Assembly: GCA_041740995.1 (NCBI GenBank)
Contig: JBGSKY010000079.1
Coordinates: 1 to 43,237 of the forward strand
Direction: 5' to 3'
From: JBGSKY01 sp041740995
GTDB taxonomy: Bacteria > Planctomycetota > Planctomycetia > Pirellulales > Pirellulaceae
DNA length: 43,237 bases
Made by a program: the position numbers and the translations under genes. This document shows positions 10,352 through 18,071 of the stretch, one piece after another (position 1 is the first letter of the stretch; the number at the start of each line of letters is the position of its first letter). The notes under the pieces were generated by a model that saw only the letters and a list, made by a program, of their open reading frames with translations, was not told the DNA's origin and made no database searches.

Positions 10352-11278
10352 CTAACCATCCGGGTGCAGCGGGTCGTCGTCGTCCATGAAAAAATCGCCA
10401 AGCCCGAGCATGGTCGACTCGTTAAACGATTGCGAACGACGTCGTGCGGCCGCTGCCAAGTCCAACGCTTCATCACCCAAACATGCATGCAGGCTTTCAC
10501 GCCATGCGTCCGACATCGCGATTGGATGATTTGCGTTTTGGGCGAGTCGCTTCAACGCATAACGTAAAACTTGGATGCCGTCGCGGCCGGAGAAATCGAG
10601 TCGCAGCGAATGCGATTGCTGCAAAAATTCAACTGTTAGATTCAAGAGCTCGATCGGCGCGAAAGGCAAATGATACTGCAGAATCTTCAACTCATCTTCG
10701 CGGTTTGGAAAAGCAATTTGGAGCGTTGGTTGTAAACGACTCAGGATGTAGTCTGGAATTTCATACGTCGAATCGTCTTGGTTCATCGTAACGGCACAAC
10801 GAAAATCGCGTTCTGCTCTGATCGACAGCCCAGCAACAATCGATTCGATATAGCGGCGATGGTCCAGCAGCGGGGCAAGTGAAGCCCAAGATTTTTCATT
10901 CATCCGATTGCCTTCATCCAGCACACAAACCCCACCCTTGATCATCGCAGTGACCAGCGGCGAGGCATGATAAGCGATCTTGCCATCGGTCGCCAAAACA
11001 GGCGTGATCAACAAATCTTCGGGACGCGTGTCCGCTGTGCACTGAAAAATATAGAGCGGCTGATTTCTTTGCCGCGCCGCAGCCATCGCCAAAGCGGTTT
11101 TTCCAATCCCCGGCACGCCGATCAGTCGCGGGGTCAGCGGTTGATCTTGATCGTCGACAACTAACCAACAGGCGGCCAACTGATTCAAGACTTCGTCCTG
11201 CCCAATCCAATCAGTTTGATCTACGATTGGTTTGCTGAGCGACAACTGGACGCCATCAATGGTGACTGATTCTTGCAT
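10352..11278 (-). CDS. MoxR-type AAA+ ATPase
   Basis: A 308-residue AAA+ protein of the MoxR/AAA_5 kind. The family acts as chaperone-like ATPases that remodel or insert cofactors into partner proteins, often VWA proteins. Visible: Walker A GVPGIGKT at 54-61, Walker B VCVLDE at 117-122, sensor 1 asparagine in CAVTMNQDD (N166), and an arginine in YILSRLQP (R181) suited to the finger role. The C-terminal lid is followed by an acidic tail (MDDDDPLHPDG). It starts with ATG at 11278. The usual MoxR partners (DUF58, VWA, transglutaminase genes) are absent, so its client is unknown; the only VWA protein nearby is at 16199. Confidence 0.8.
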   Translation of the reverse strand: MQESVTIDGVQLSLSKPIVDQTDWIGQDEVLNQLAACWLVVDDQDQPLTPRLIGVPGIGKTALAMAAARQRNQPLYIFQCTADTRPEDLLITPVLATDGKIAYHASPLVTAMIKGGVCVLDEGNRMNEKSWASLAPLLDHRRYIESIVAGLSIRAERDFRCAVTMNQDDSTYEIPDYILSRLQPTLQIAFPNREDELKILQYHLPFAPIELLNLTVEFLQQSHSLRLDFSGRDGIQVLRYALKRLAQNANHPIAMSDAWRESLHACLGDEALDLAAAARRRSQSFNESTMLGLGDFFMDDDDPLHPDG

Positions 11279-11360
11279 GCCAATTCTAGGAAAAATTACG
11301 TCTCGTGCGACGCTTGGAAAAATCTGAGGTTGGTAAAGCTCTCTCGGATCGCATTTTCGA

Positions 11361-11382
11361 CGATCGCTGACCGACGCGATCG
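11361..11382. promoter_or_regulatory. Inverted repeat in divergent promoter region
   Basis: CGATCGC (11361-11367) and GCGATCG (11376-11382) are perfect inverted 7-mers separated by 8 bases. They sit about 80 bases from both divergent starts (ATPase gene at 11278, glycosyltransferase gene at 11463), where an operator would be expected. CGATCG is common in this DNA, so chance is a real alternative. Confidence 0.25.
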
Positions 11383-11462
11383 ATACGCAGCGAGTACACT
11401 CAATATTTGAATGTTATATTGATGCTAGTCTACACAACAGCCCAACACGAGCCAGTACAAGC

Positions 11463-13226
11463 GTGCAACAATCGAACGTCCAGCGGCCAATTTGGACCAA
11501 CCCGCATCGTCAGCAACGTTTGATGTGGTTTTTCTTGGCGGGGCTAGCCATCATTTTTGCCATCCCCGACGTGCACAATCGTTTGTTGCAAGCAATTTAT
11601 CCGACGCCGCTGTGGGCTGAATTGTCTCGCGGAGTGCCGACGGCAAGTCTAATCATTGCCGCAGGTTGCTTTTTGGCAGCGTTGCTGACCGGTTCTCGAT
11701 TGGCAAAGCAGCGGAGCAGTTTGGGGCTGATCAAATCTGCGTTCCAAACGACCGCACGACAAGCAGTCGACTTTCTTCACGATATCCTCGCAAACATAAG
11801 GCGCACGAACACTTCGACGCAAAAAAGTCGATCGGCATTCACACAAGCTGCCGCAATTGGATTGGTTACGATCGCTGGCCTTGGTTTGCGTTTAATTTAC
11901 ATCAACGCTCCGATGCGATACGACGAAGCCTATACAGTCAACGAATATGTCGACCAGTCCTGGTTTTTCGTTGCCCGCTACACCGATCCCAACAACCATG
12001 TACTGCACACACTTGCTGTAAAAGTTTTCACTACCCTCTTCGGCTTGCAAGAGGCTGCGATCCGAATGCCAGCCCTAATTGCCGGTTGCCTAACGATTCC
12101 TGCGGTTTGGTTGGTCGCCCGAATGACCTTTCGGCTCGACGGCGTATTCGCGGCGTGTTTGATTGCAGTCTGGCCTTACCATATTTTTTACAGTGTAAAC
12201 GCGCGAGGCTATTCGCTGTTGACATTGCTTTGCCTGCTGATGCTTGCCCTTTGCAGCCAGCAATCGCGGGGTCCGACCAAACGCATCGGATTGTTCGCAC
12301 TGCTCGGCGGCTTGGCCAATCTGACCATGCCAACGGCAATTTTGCCAATCGCCGGAGTTATTGCGTTTGCCACGATCTATCATGGGCGCGCAGATTGGAC
12401 GTTGAAGAAGTCTTTTTATCATTTCGCCATTCCGGTCAGTCTAGCAATCGCTGGCACGACGATCGTGCTTTATCTGCCAGTAATCGGCGCTTCCAACGGC
12501 ATCGCGTCAATCGCTGGCAATCAGTTTGTCAAGCCAATCGGCTTCCAAGGTTTTCTAGTCGGTCTGCCCGTGCATATTAGCGATTCGATCTCAGCAATTT
12601 TTCGCGACGTCCCGTTCATTTGCATTAGCTTCTTTTTGCTGATCCTGGTCTTCTGTTTTGCTTTATCAATCCGTCTCAAGTTTGAACCGTTTCAAGCGAG
12701 TGTCTGTTGCTTCGGCTTGTTAGTCGGCTCAAGCTTGCTGATCTTGTTTGTAAAACGTGTACTTCCATTTGAGCGGACTTGGCTGTTTCTGGTCCCGTTG
12801 CTGGCGATCGTTTTCGAAGCCGCACTAACGATGCTGTTGAGACTGCATTCTGAATTTGTTCGGATCTTTGTCCGCCTTTGGGCGGTCGCTGCCGTGACGA
12901 TTCTGTTGATGGTTAACGCGAGCTATCAGCCGATTTGGAGATGGACAGAAACCGGTTATTTTCCAGAAGCTCGACGCTGTGCTGAATTCTTGTTCGAGTA
13001 CCAAGTCGCAAGAAGCCAAGTCGTCGCGGGCGTGCCTGTTGGCCCGCCACTGGACTTCTATTTTCGAAAGCTCGCCGGTCGCCAGCTGATTGTGCGGCCA
13101 GTCGAGTTGCCGCGATACTTTGTCATCGATCGTCGAACACAAGAACCGTCCGAACGACTTCTGGAGCAGCGAGCGGTATTACTGAGTACTGGGGCGGCAG
13201 AAATCCTAGTTGAGAACACGCATTGA
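11463..13226 (+). CDS. ArnT/PMT-type membrane glycosyltransferase
   Basis: A 587-residue polytopic membrane protein with many hydrophobic helices and a soluble C-terminal tail. It has MRYDEAYT with an Asp-Glu pair at 154-155, in the first large loop after a hydrophobic helix. In GT-C glycosyltransferases such as PMT and ArnT this DE pair contacts the polyprenyl-phosphate-linked sugar. A second family-like feature is NNHVLHTLAVKVF downstream. The acceptor cannot be read from sequence; lipid A, protein and other glycans are possible. The neighbouring acyltransferase and ACP genes favour an envelope-lipid role. The N-terminal 120 residues carry two extra predicted membrane segments and a basic linker. 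It starts with GTG at 11463. Confidence 0.75.
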   Translation: MQQSNVQRPIWTNPHRQQRLMWFFLAGLAIIFAIPDVHNRLLQAIYPTPLWAELSRGVPTASLIIAAGCFLAALLTGSRLAKQRSSLGLIKSAFQTTARQAVDFLHDILANIRRTNTSTQKSRSAFTQAAAIGLVTIAGLGLRLIYINAPMRYDEAYTVNEYVDQSWFFVARYTDPNNHVLHTLAVKVFTTLFGLQEAAIRMPALIAGCLTIPAVWLVARMTFRLDGVFAACLIAVWPYHIFYSVNARGYSLLTLLCLLMLALCSQQSRGPTKRIGLFALLGGLANLTMPTAILPIAGVIAFATIYHGRADWTLKKSFYHFAIPVSLAIAGTTIVLYLPVIGASNGIASIAGNQFVKPIGFQGFLVGLPVHISDSISAIFRDVPFICISFFLLILVFCFALSIRLKFEPFQASVCCFGLLVGSSLLILFVKRVLPFERTWLFLVPLLAIVFEAALTMLLRLHSEFVRIFVRLWAVAAVTILLMVNASYQPIWRWTETGYFPEARRCAEFLFEYQVARSQVVAGVPVGPPLDFYFRKLAGRQLIVRPVELPRYFVIDRRTQEPSERLLEQRAVLLSTGAAEILVENTH

Positions 13227-13376
13227 ACTCGACTCATTTATTCGTTTCCAGCCCTATAAAAAATTAGCTCGTTTTGAAAAATCGCGAATTGATCTTTACG
13301 CTGCGCCAAAGGTTGGCGACGATTCAATCGCCTTCCCCTCGCCTCACAGATCTCCCAGTACGGATACTCGGTCGGA

Positions 13377-14330
13377 ATGTCAGCAGACAATAGCAGCAAA
13401 CAGACGCGCACTTGGCTGGACTATTTCGCCTATCTCGCAATGCGATTGATGATTTGTCTAATTCAATCGGTCGAAATTGAACGGATGGATCGATTTTGCA
13501 AAATCGTAGCCCGATTGCTAGCTCGCAAATTTCGCATTCGACGTGGGCTTGTTCACGAAAACTTGACGCGAGTCTTTCCAACTTGGTCGGCCAGTCGCAT
13601 GAAAGAGGTTGAGGAGGGAATGTGGTTGCACTTGCTGCGGCTGATCTGCGAAATCGCACATGCTCCAAGAAAAATTCATCGTACCAATTGGTACCATTAC
13701 ATGCGGATTCCTGGTCGCAACGTGTTGTTGTCACACGTTTTCGACGCGCGAGCAAAATTGTTCGTCACCGGGCACCTGGGAAATTTTGAGCTAGCCGGCT
13801 TTGTTAACGGGATATTTGGTCTGCCTTCCACCACGATCGCACGAGAGCTGGATAACGCCTATGTTCACGATTTCATCACCAAATTCCGATCAACCGGCGG
13901 TCAACATTTTTTGTCAAAAAACAGCGGTGCTGAGGCGGTCCAAGCACTGCTTGAGGAAGGCGGTACGCTGAGCCTGCTAGCCGACCAGGATGCAGGTAAG
14001 CGTGGTGTCTGGGTCGATTTTTTGGGACATCCAGCATCTTGTCATAAGGCGTTAGCTTTATTCACTCTTTCCAGCGGTGCTCCGACGATGGTGGTTTTTA
14101 ACCGCCGACTTAATGGACCAATGAAGTTCGAATTGCGTTCGATCGATTCGGTTGATCCGCGAAACAGCAATGATCCGAGGATGGCCAGCGTTGAATCGAT
14201 TACGAAGTGGTACAACTTCTGTTTAGAGGAAAGTATTCGCAACTTCCCTGAACAATATTGGTGGGTCCATCGACGATGGCGGGAACCGCCAGACCGGTTA
14301 AAAAAGAAAGCCAAGCAGTTGGCGGCGTGA
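13377..14330 (+). CDS. LpxL/HtrB-like lipid A acyltransferase family protein
   Basis: A 317-residue protein of the Lip_A_acyltrans family. These enzymes move an acyl chain from acyl-ACP to a lipid A precursor or similar glycolipid at the cytoplasmic face of the inner membrane. The HX4E motif is present as GHLGNFELAG (H133, E138). Further family blocks are GGTLSLLADQDAGKRGVWVDFLG (shortened: LLADQDAGKRGV) and the C-terminal EQYWWVHRRWREPP. A hydrophobic stretch near the N-terminus would anchor it. The start is the ATG at 13377, which follows a 150-base gap. An acyl carrier protein gene lies just downstream on the other strand and may supply the acyl donor. The exact acceptor is unknown. Confidence 0.85.
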   Translation: MSADNSSKQTRTWLDYFAYLAMRLMICLIQSVEIERMDRFCKIVARLLARKFRIRRGLVHENLTRVFPTWSASRMKEVEEGMWLHLLRLICEIAHAPRKIHRTNWYHYMRIPGRNVLLSHVFDARAKLFVTGHLGNFELAGFVNGIFGLPSTTIARELDNAYVHDFITKFRSTGGQHFLSKNSGAEAVQALLEEGGTLSLLADQDAGKRGVWVDFLGHPASCHKALALFTLSSGAPTMVVFNRRLNGPMKFELRSIDSVDPRNSNDPRMASVESITKWYNFCLEESIRNFPEQYWWVHRRWREPPDRLKKKAKQLAA

Positions 14331-14401
14331 CACTTCGGCGACTGTCTGCATCGAAATCCACGGGCAAGTTATGCCCCAATTTAGATCACGAAGTTGATTC
14401 A

Positions 14402-14422
14402 CCCATGAGGCAAGCTCATGGG
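14402..14422. terminator. Stem-loop between convergent acyltransferase and ACP genes
   Basis: CCCATGAG (14402-14409) pairs perfectly with CTCATGGG (14415-14422) around GCAAG. Its place between two convergent stop codons fits a shared terminator. There is no clear T run on either side. Confidence 0.45.
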
Positions 14423-14469
14423 GTTCCAAACGCAGATTTGGGACAATGACCAAGAATTGAATTGCGATG

Positions 14470-14721
14470 CTAAGTTCGGTTTTTGCCTGCATCTTTCTTC
14501 AGCTCGACCTTCGCACGGACATAGTCGACTAGCTCTCCGACTGTTTCGACGTCGACCACATCTTCGTTGACACGGATGCCAAATTGTCGCTCGAGCTCAA
14601 AGGTCAGCTCGGCCATTCCAACGCTATCCACACCAATCAAAGCAAGTGAGTCTGCAAGTTGTGGATGTCCGCCGACAAGGCTCGCGAGATGTTTCAGTAT
14701 TTCATCTTCAATCGGATCCAT
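14470..14721 (-). CDS. Acyl carrier protein
   Basis: An 83-residue acidic protein with the carrier fold pattern. IGVDSVGMAEL has the conserved DS pair (D32, S33), and Ser33 would carry the 4'-phosphopantetheine arm that holds growing or finished acyl chains. The usual ACP helix-2 continuation (ELTFELERQFGI) and the late helix (VGELVDYVRAK) follow. The basic tail KKDAGKNRT is longer than in housekeeping AcpP, and no fab genes are near, so this is probably a specialised carrier. Convergence with the LpxL-like gene suggests it may feed that acyltransferase; this is inference. Confidence 0.88.
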   Translation of the reverse strand: MDPIEDEILKHLASLVGGHPQLADSLALIGVDSVGMAELTFELERQFGIRVNEDVVDVETVGELVDYVRAKVELKKDAGKNRT

Positions 14722-15159
14722 GCAAAGCAGTCTAGCAAGGCGTTTATCGCAGCACAGCGTTCAATAATTCTCTAGGCATTTTTGGGGCTATTTACCATAA
14801 ACGCTAGATGATGTCCATGGCGAAGCTTTTGCACAACCCATTCCGGAGGCTTCATTTTCGGAGCAATCGTCACGACCGTCAATCTCCTTGTAATGCGTAA
14901 ATTTGACCTTCCACATCGACGCTGTGTCCAGAAGTGAGCGAAAAGTTTTAAGTTCATCAAGCGTTGTGACCTAGCCTTTCGGACAGAAATACTTCCAAGT
15001 TGTAGCTCTAGAGAAGGCCTGTATTCGCAGCGCCGGTCGGAGCACTGGCAATCTAACGAAGTTGACTGTTCGTTCAGCGACACGCGAATAAAGTCGCTTG
15101 GAATACGTTACTCGATTGTAGTGCCAACTCGGCCGTTTTGAATTAAGCAGAGAACAACC
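14722..15159. other. Intergenic region between ACP and HAMP-like gene
   Basis: A 438-base divergent gap. It holds the possible remnant described at 14772-15010 and must contain promoters for the genes at 14721 (minus) and 15160 (plus). No strong promoter, operator or stem-loop stood out. Confidence 0.4.
14772..15010 (-). pseudogene. Possible frameshifted gene remnant, family unknown
   Basis: Reading the minus strand, about 14895-14970 encodes TLDELKTFRSLLDTASMWKV, and the next frame from about 14880 encodes PPEWVVQKLRHGHHLAF before a stop at 14772. Both look protein-like, but a one-base shift separates them, and a TAG stands just before the first piece. I do not recognise the family. It may be one decayed gene or chance. 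Confidence 0.25.
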
Positions 15160-15615
15160 ATGAAACGCAGAAGTCAGTTACTCATTAGCGACGAGGTTCA
15201 GTACTCCCTTTTGCGACGGGTGACCGTCCATTGGGTGTTGTTTTTGATTGCCAATTTTTTCATGCTAGCCGTTTGGGTGCGGTTCATCGAATTGCCTTTG
15301 GCAACTAGCAGCGAACAATACGAAGCTTTCTTACGGCTAATTTTGCCGATTACCATTTGTTCGCTCGTCGTCGTCCCAGTCTTCTTGTACGACATTACCA
15401 AGTTGTCGAACCAGTTCGCTGGCCCAATTATGCGAATTCGAAATGGCATGACCAGCTTCCTGGCCAAGGAACAATTCGTGCCAGTCAATCTTCGCAAGAA
15501 CGATTTCTGGCAAGCGCTCGCATCGGACTTTAATCGCGTCATCGAGATTCAATCGGCCAAGCTTGGCGAGCCGGTTGAAAGTGCGAAGTCCAGCGGAACT
15601 TATCCGGAAGCTTGA
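15160..15615 (+). CDS. Two-span membrane protein with HAMP-like segment
   Basis: A 151-residue protein with two membrane helices (about residues 25-48 and 65-83), followed by QFAGPIMRIRNGM and NDFWQALASDFNR. Two helices followed by a GPI-type turn resemble the membrane plus HAMP part of sensor proteins, but no kinase, cyclase or methyl-accepting domain follows, so it cannot signal in the standard way alone. It stands directly before the TadE/VWA genes in the same orientation and may be an accessory of that group. It starts with ATG at 15160. Function unknown. Confidence 0.65.
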   Translation: MKRRSQLLISDEVQYSLLRRVTVHWVLFLIANFFMLAVWVRFIELPLATSSEQYEAFLRLILPITICSLVVVPVFLYDITKLSNQFAGPIMRIRNGMTSFLAKEQFVPVNLRKNDFWQALASDFNRVIEIQSAKLGEPVESAKSSGTYPEA

Positions 15616-15705
15616 TCAAAGAACTTCGCTTCATTCTACCGATGCCGAAGCTCGCCGATCGCCGATCGCTTGCAAGCCGTACACCACTTCGATGAAACCG
15701 TGACC

Positions 15706-16119
15706 ATGACAATCAATACTAAAAAAACAAACTCAAAGCGCAATCGTCGCGGAGCTGCCCTGGTCGAATTCGCAGTTTGTTTACCGGTCTTGGTGCTGAT
15801 TATCCTGGGCAGCATCGAAGCCACATCAGCGATTTTCGTTCGCCAAAGTCTTACCGTTTCCGCGTACGAAGGTATTCGACAAGCGATCCGTCATGACGGC
15901 AGTTCGGCCGCTGCGGTAGCCAAAGCCGAAGAGGTGCTGACGCAGCGCAGCATTCGCTCGTATACGATCCAGTTGACGCCGCCTGATCCAACGACTGTCG
16001 CCCGAGGCGATGAAATCGCGATAACAATCTCGGCCAGCATTCAACAAAACAGTCCTTTGTTTGGACGCGTGATACAAGATCGAAATATTGTGGTCAGCAC
16101 GACCATGGTGCGCGAATAA
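15706..16119 (+). CDS. TadE-like pseudopilin family protein
   Basis: A 137-residue protein with RRGAALVEFAVCLPVLVLII near the N-terminus, the TadE pattern: basic residues, a Gly, and a Glu five residues into the hydrophobic helix. The rest is a small beta-rich extracytoplasmic domain. TadE proteins are processed by prepilin peptidase and help assemble Flp/Tad pili or anchor surface structures. The ATG at 15706 is preferred over an upstream TTG at 15670, because it leaves a short basic leader. It is followed by the VWA protein and another TadE-like protein, with gaps of 79 and 115 bases. Confidence 0.82.
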   Translation: MTINTKKTNSKRNRRGAALVEFAVCLPVLVLIILGSIEATSAIFVRQSLTVSAYEGIRQAIRHDGSSAAAVAKAEEVLTQRSIRSYTIQLTPPDPTTVARGDEIAITISASIQQNSPLFGRVIQDRNIVVSTTMVRE

Positions 16120-16198
16120 ACCTTGGCCGCTACAAATCAAAAAATCGCGACTTGCGTGATTGACTTAAAAAACAGACCTGAAACGACAGCTTACAACC

Positions 16199-17254
16199 AT
16201 GCAAAAAACCCATAACTCGCTGCGATCCAACTTTGCAATTGTTAGCCCACGTCAACGTCGTGGTGCAATGGCAGTGTTGCTGGCCATTATGATGTTCGCT
16301 TTCCTGGTCACTGCAGCTTTCTCAATCGACATCGCATACATGCAACTCGTGAAGAGCGAATTGCGTTCAGCCACCGACGCGGCAGCAAAGGCGGCCGCAG
16401 AAGAACTGGCCCGTACGCAAGACCCCGTTAAAGCAACTGAAAAAGGAATCGCGATAGGACTTAAGAATTCGGTTGCTAGCCAAGGACTTCAGCTTCGTGA
16501 AACTGATTTTATTTATGGAAAATCGGTAAAGGGCCCCGATGACCGATTCGCTTTTGATCCCGTTGGAAAGCCGGTGAACAGCGTACGAGTTGATGGACGA
16601 CGAACAGAGGATTCCATCGGTGGTCCAGTTCCCTTGTTCCTGGGACGTATGTTCAACGTTCGCAATTTTAAACCCGCCGAAGCAGCTACGGTGACATTTT
16701 TAGAGCGTGACATTGTCTTAGTTGTCGATCGATCTGGAAGTATGAATGACAATCGCAAGTTTCGTGACCTACAAGATGCGATTACGATCTTCCTTTCAAT
16801 TCTCGCCGATTCGCCAACCGAAGAACGCGTCGGTTTGGCGTCGTATTCGACCACTGCAACAGCCGACGTTCAGATGACTTCGAACTTAGGCTTGATCAGA
16901 GCTGAGATGGCTCGAATGCCAGTCGATGGTTTTACCAACATCTCTGGTGGCATGGACGCTGGAGGTTCAATCATCCAGAACGCTCGACCAACCGAGTTTG
17001 TCGAACGTGCGATGATCGTTCTAACCGATGGATTGCAAAATCGCGGGCGTCCAGCGGTTCAAGCGGCCGGCGATTTGGCCGATCGTGGTGTCATTATTCA
17101 CTCGATCACATTCGGTAGCGACGCGGACCAAACAGCGATGCGTCAAGTTGCCGAAATTGGCTCGGGAAGATTCTTTCACGCCGAAGATGGGAATGCACTG
17201 AAAGCGGTATTCCGTGAGATTGCAACGACGTTTACGACCGTCATTACGCAATAA
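16199..17254 (+). CDS. TadG-like protein with von Willebrand factor A domain
   Basis: A 351-residue protein. The leader RRGAMAVLLAIMMFAFLVTA (residues 21-40) is a pilin-like membrane anchor with the TadG_N look, followed by DIAYMQLVKSELRSATDAAA, typical of Tad secretion-island proteins. The C-terminal half is a VWA domain with a complete metal site: DRSGS (D177, S179, S181), T246 in GFTNISGG, and D277 in LTDG. Such proteins bind ligands or partners through a divalent cation outside the cytoplasm. It is flanked by two TadE-like genes in the same orientation. No CpaF/TadA ATPase or secretin is in the window, so export would depend on genes elsewhere. Confidence 0.85.
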   Translation: MQKTHNSLRSNFAIVSPRQRRGAMAVLLAIMMFAFLVTAAFSIDIAYMQLVKSELRSATDAAAKAAAEELARTQDPVKATEKGIAIGLKNSVASQGLQLRETDFIYGKSVKGPDDRFAFDPVGKPVNSVRVDGRRTEDSIGGPVPLFLGRMFNVRNFKPAEAATVTFLERDIVLVVDRSGSMNDNRKFRDLQDAITIFLSILADSPTEERVGLASYSTTATADVQMTSNLGLIRAEMARMPVDGFTNISGGMDAGGSIIQNARPTEFVERAMIVLTDGLQNRGRPAVQAAGDLADRGVIIHSITFGSDADQTAMRQVAEIGSGRFFHAEDGNALKAVFREIATTFTTVITQ

Positions 17255-17369
17255 AGATGTCGATCAGAAGATGTGGTTTTCGGCTGCACGGCGACTGTTT
17301 TCAAGTCCAATCAGAATAAATTAAATCCGCAGATTTGCCGCTCGATCCAAACGAAATATTGAAGCCATC

Positions 17370-17837
17370 ATGCCAATGAGTAATTTAGCGTACCTTCGAA
17401 AGCGGCACTCCAAGCGCTTCAGTCTTCACTCGCTGCGAGCATGCAATACGCGGCGCGCAGCAGTCACCGTTGAATTTGCATTGACGATCGGTCTAGTCTT
17501 TTTCTTCTTCTTTGCGGCCTTCGAATTCACTCGCGTCGCGATGGTTCGTCACACAATTGAGAACGCGATCTATGAAGGTGCACGACAAGGCGTCGTTCCG
17601 GGTGCAACAAGCGACGCGGTGGAAGCGAAAGTACGTTCAGTTCTCGGTATTATCGGCATTCGTTCCAGCACTATCGACGTTCAACCACAAAGGATTGCAT
17701 TGGCAACTCCAGAGATCAGCGTCACGGTGGAAGTGCCCGTCAATGGCAACATGTATTTGCCACCAATCTTCTTCAAAGATCGCTTCATGAAACGCACCAT
17801 CGTGATGCAGCGCGAGACACCGTCAAACGCTCGTTAG
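17370..17837 (+). CDS. TadE-like pseudopilin family protein
   Basis: A 155-residue protein with a basic leader (about 30 residues) and then RRAAVTVEFALTIGLVFFFF, carrying the Glu expected in TadE helices, followed by ENAIYEGARQGVVPGATS, a well-known TadE continuation also seen in the protein at 15706 (YEGIRQAI). The rest is a small extracytoplasmic domain. The start is ATG 17370; ATG 17376 is an alternative. It is the last gene of the run at 15160-17837, followed by a stem-loop. Confidence 0.82.
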   Translation: MPMSNLAYLRKRHSKRFSLHSLRACNTRRAAVTVEFALTIGLVFFFFFAAFEFTRVAMVRHTIENAIYEGARQGVVPGATSDAVEAKVRSVLGIIGIRSSTIDVQPQRIALATPEISVTVEVPVNGNMYLPPIFFKDRFMKRTIVMQRETPSNAR

Positions 17838-17919
17838 CATGTGTCGGTGGAAGCAACATGAATCGGCTGGCGCAAGCTGGCGACTGGGCACGATAGCTGT
17901 TGCATGTGCTAAACCTGTA

Positions 17920-17941
17920 ATCGCAAATTTCATTTTGCGAT
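17920..17941 (+). terminator. Stem-loop after the TadE/VWA run
   Basis: ATCGCAAA (17920-17927) pairs perfectly with TTTGCGAT (17934-17941) around a 6-base loop, 80 bases beyond the last stop. The stem is AT-rich and lacks a T run, so it is only a candidate end of transcription. Confidence 0.35.
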
Positions 17942-18071
17942 AGCTTTCGTCCAGACCGATCTGCCTTTCGATCGCCTTGTCAGAAGTGAAATCAAATCGT
18001 TAAATGGAATTTCTGTAGTTTGATTTTGCGTCGGGGTTCGTTCTGGCAGTTGTTCGATTGGAGTTGGGCAA

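Noticed and set aside
11361..11382. CGATCGC...GCGATCG as a firm operator
   Set aside because: Kept only as a weak feature, because CGATCG-type words occur often throughout this window.
11666..12580. A 304-codon plus-strand open frame
   Set aside because: It overlaps the glycosyltransferase in another frame; the real frame shows clean membrane helices and the DE motif.
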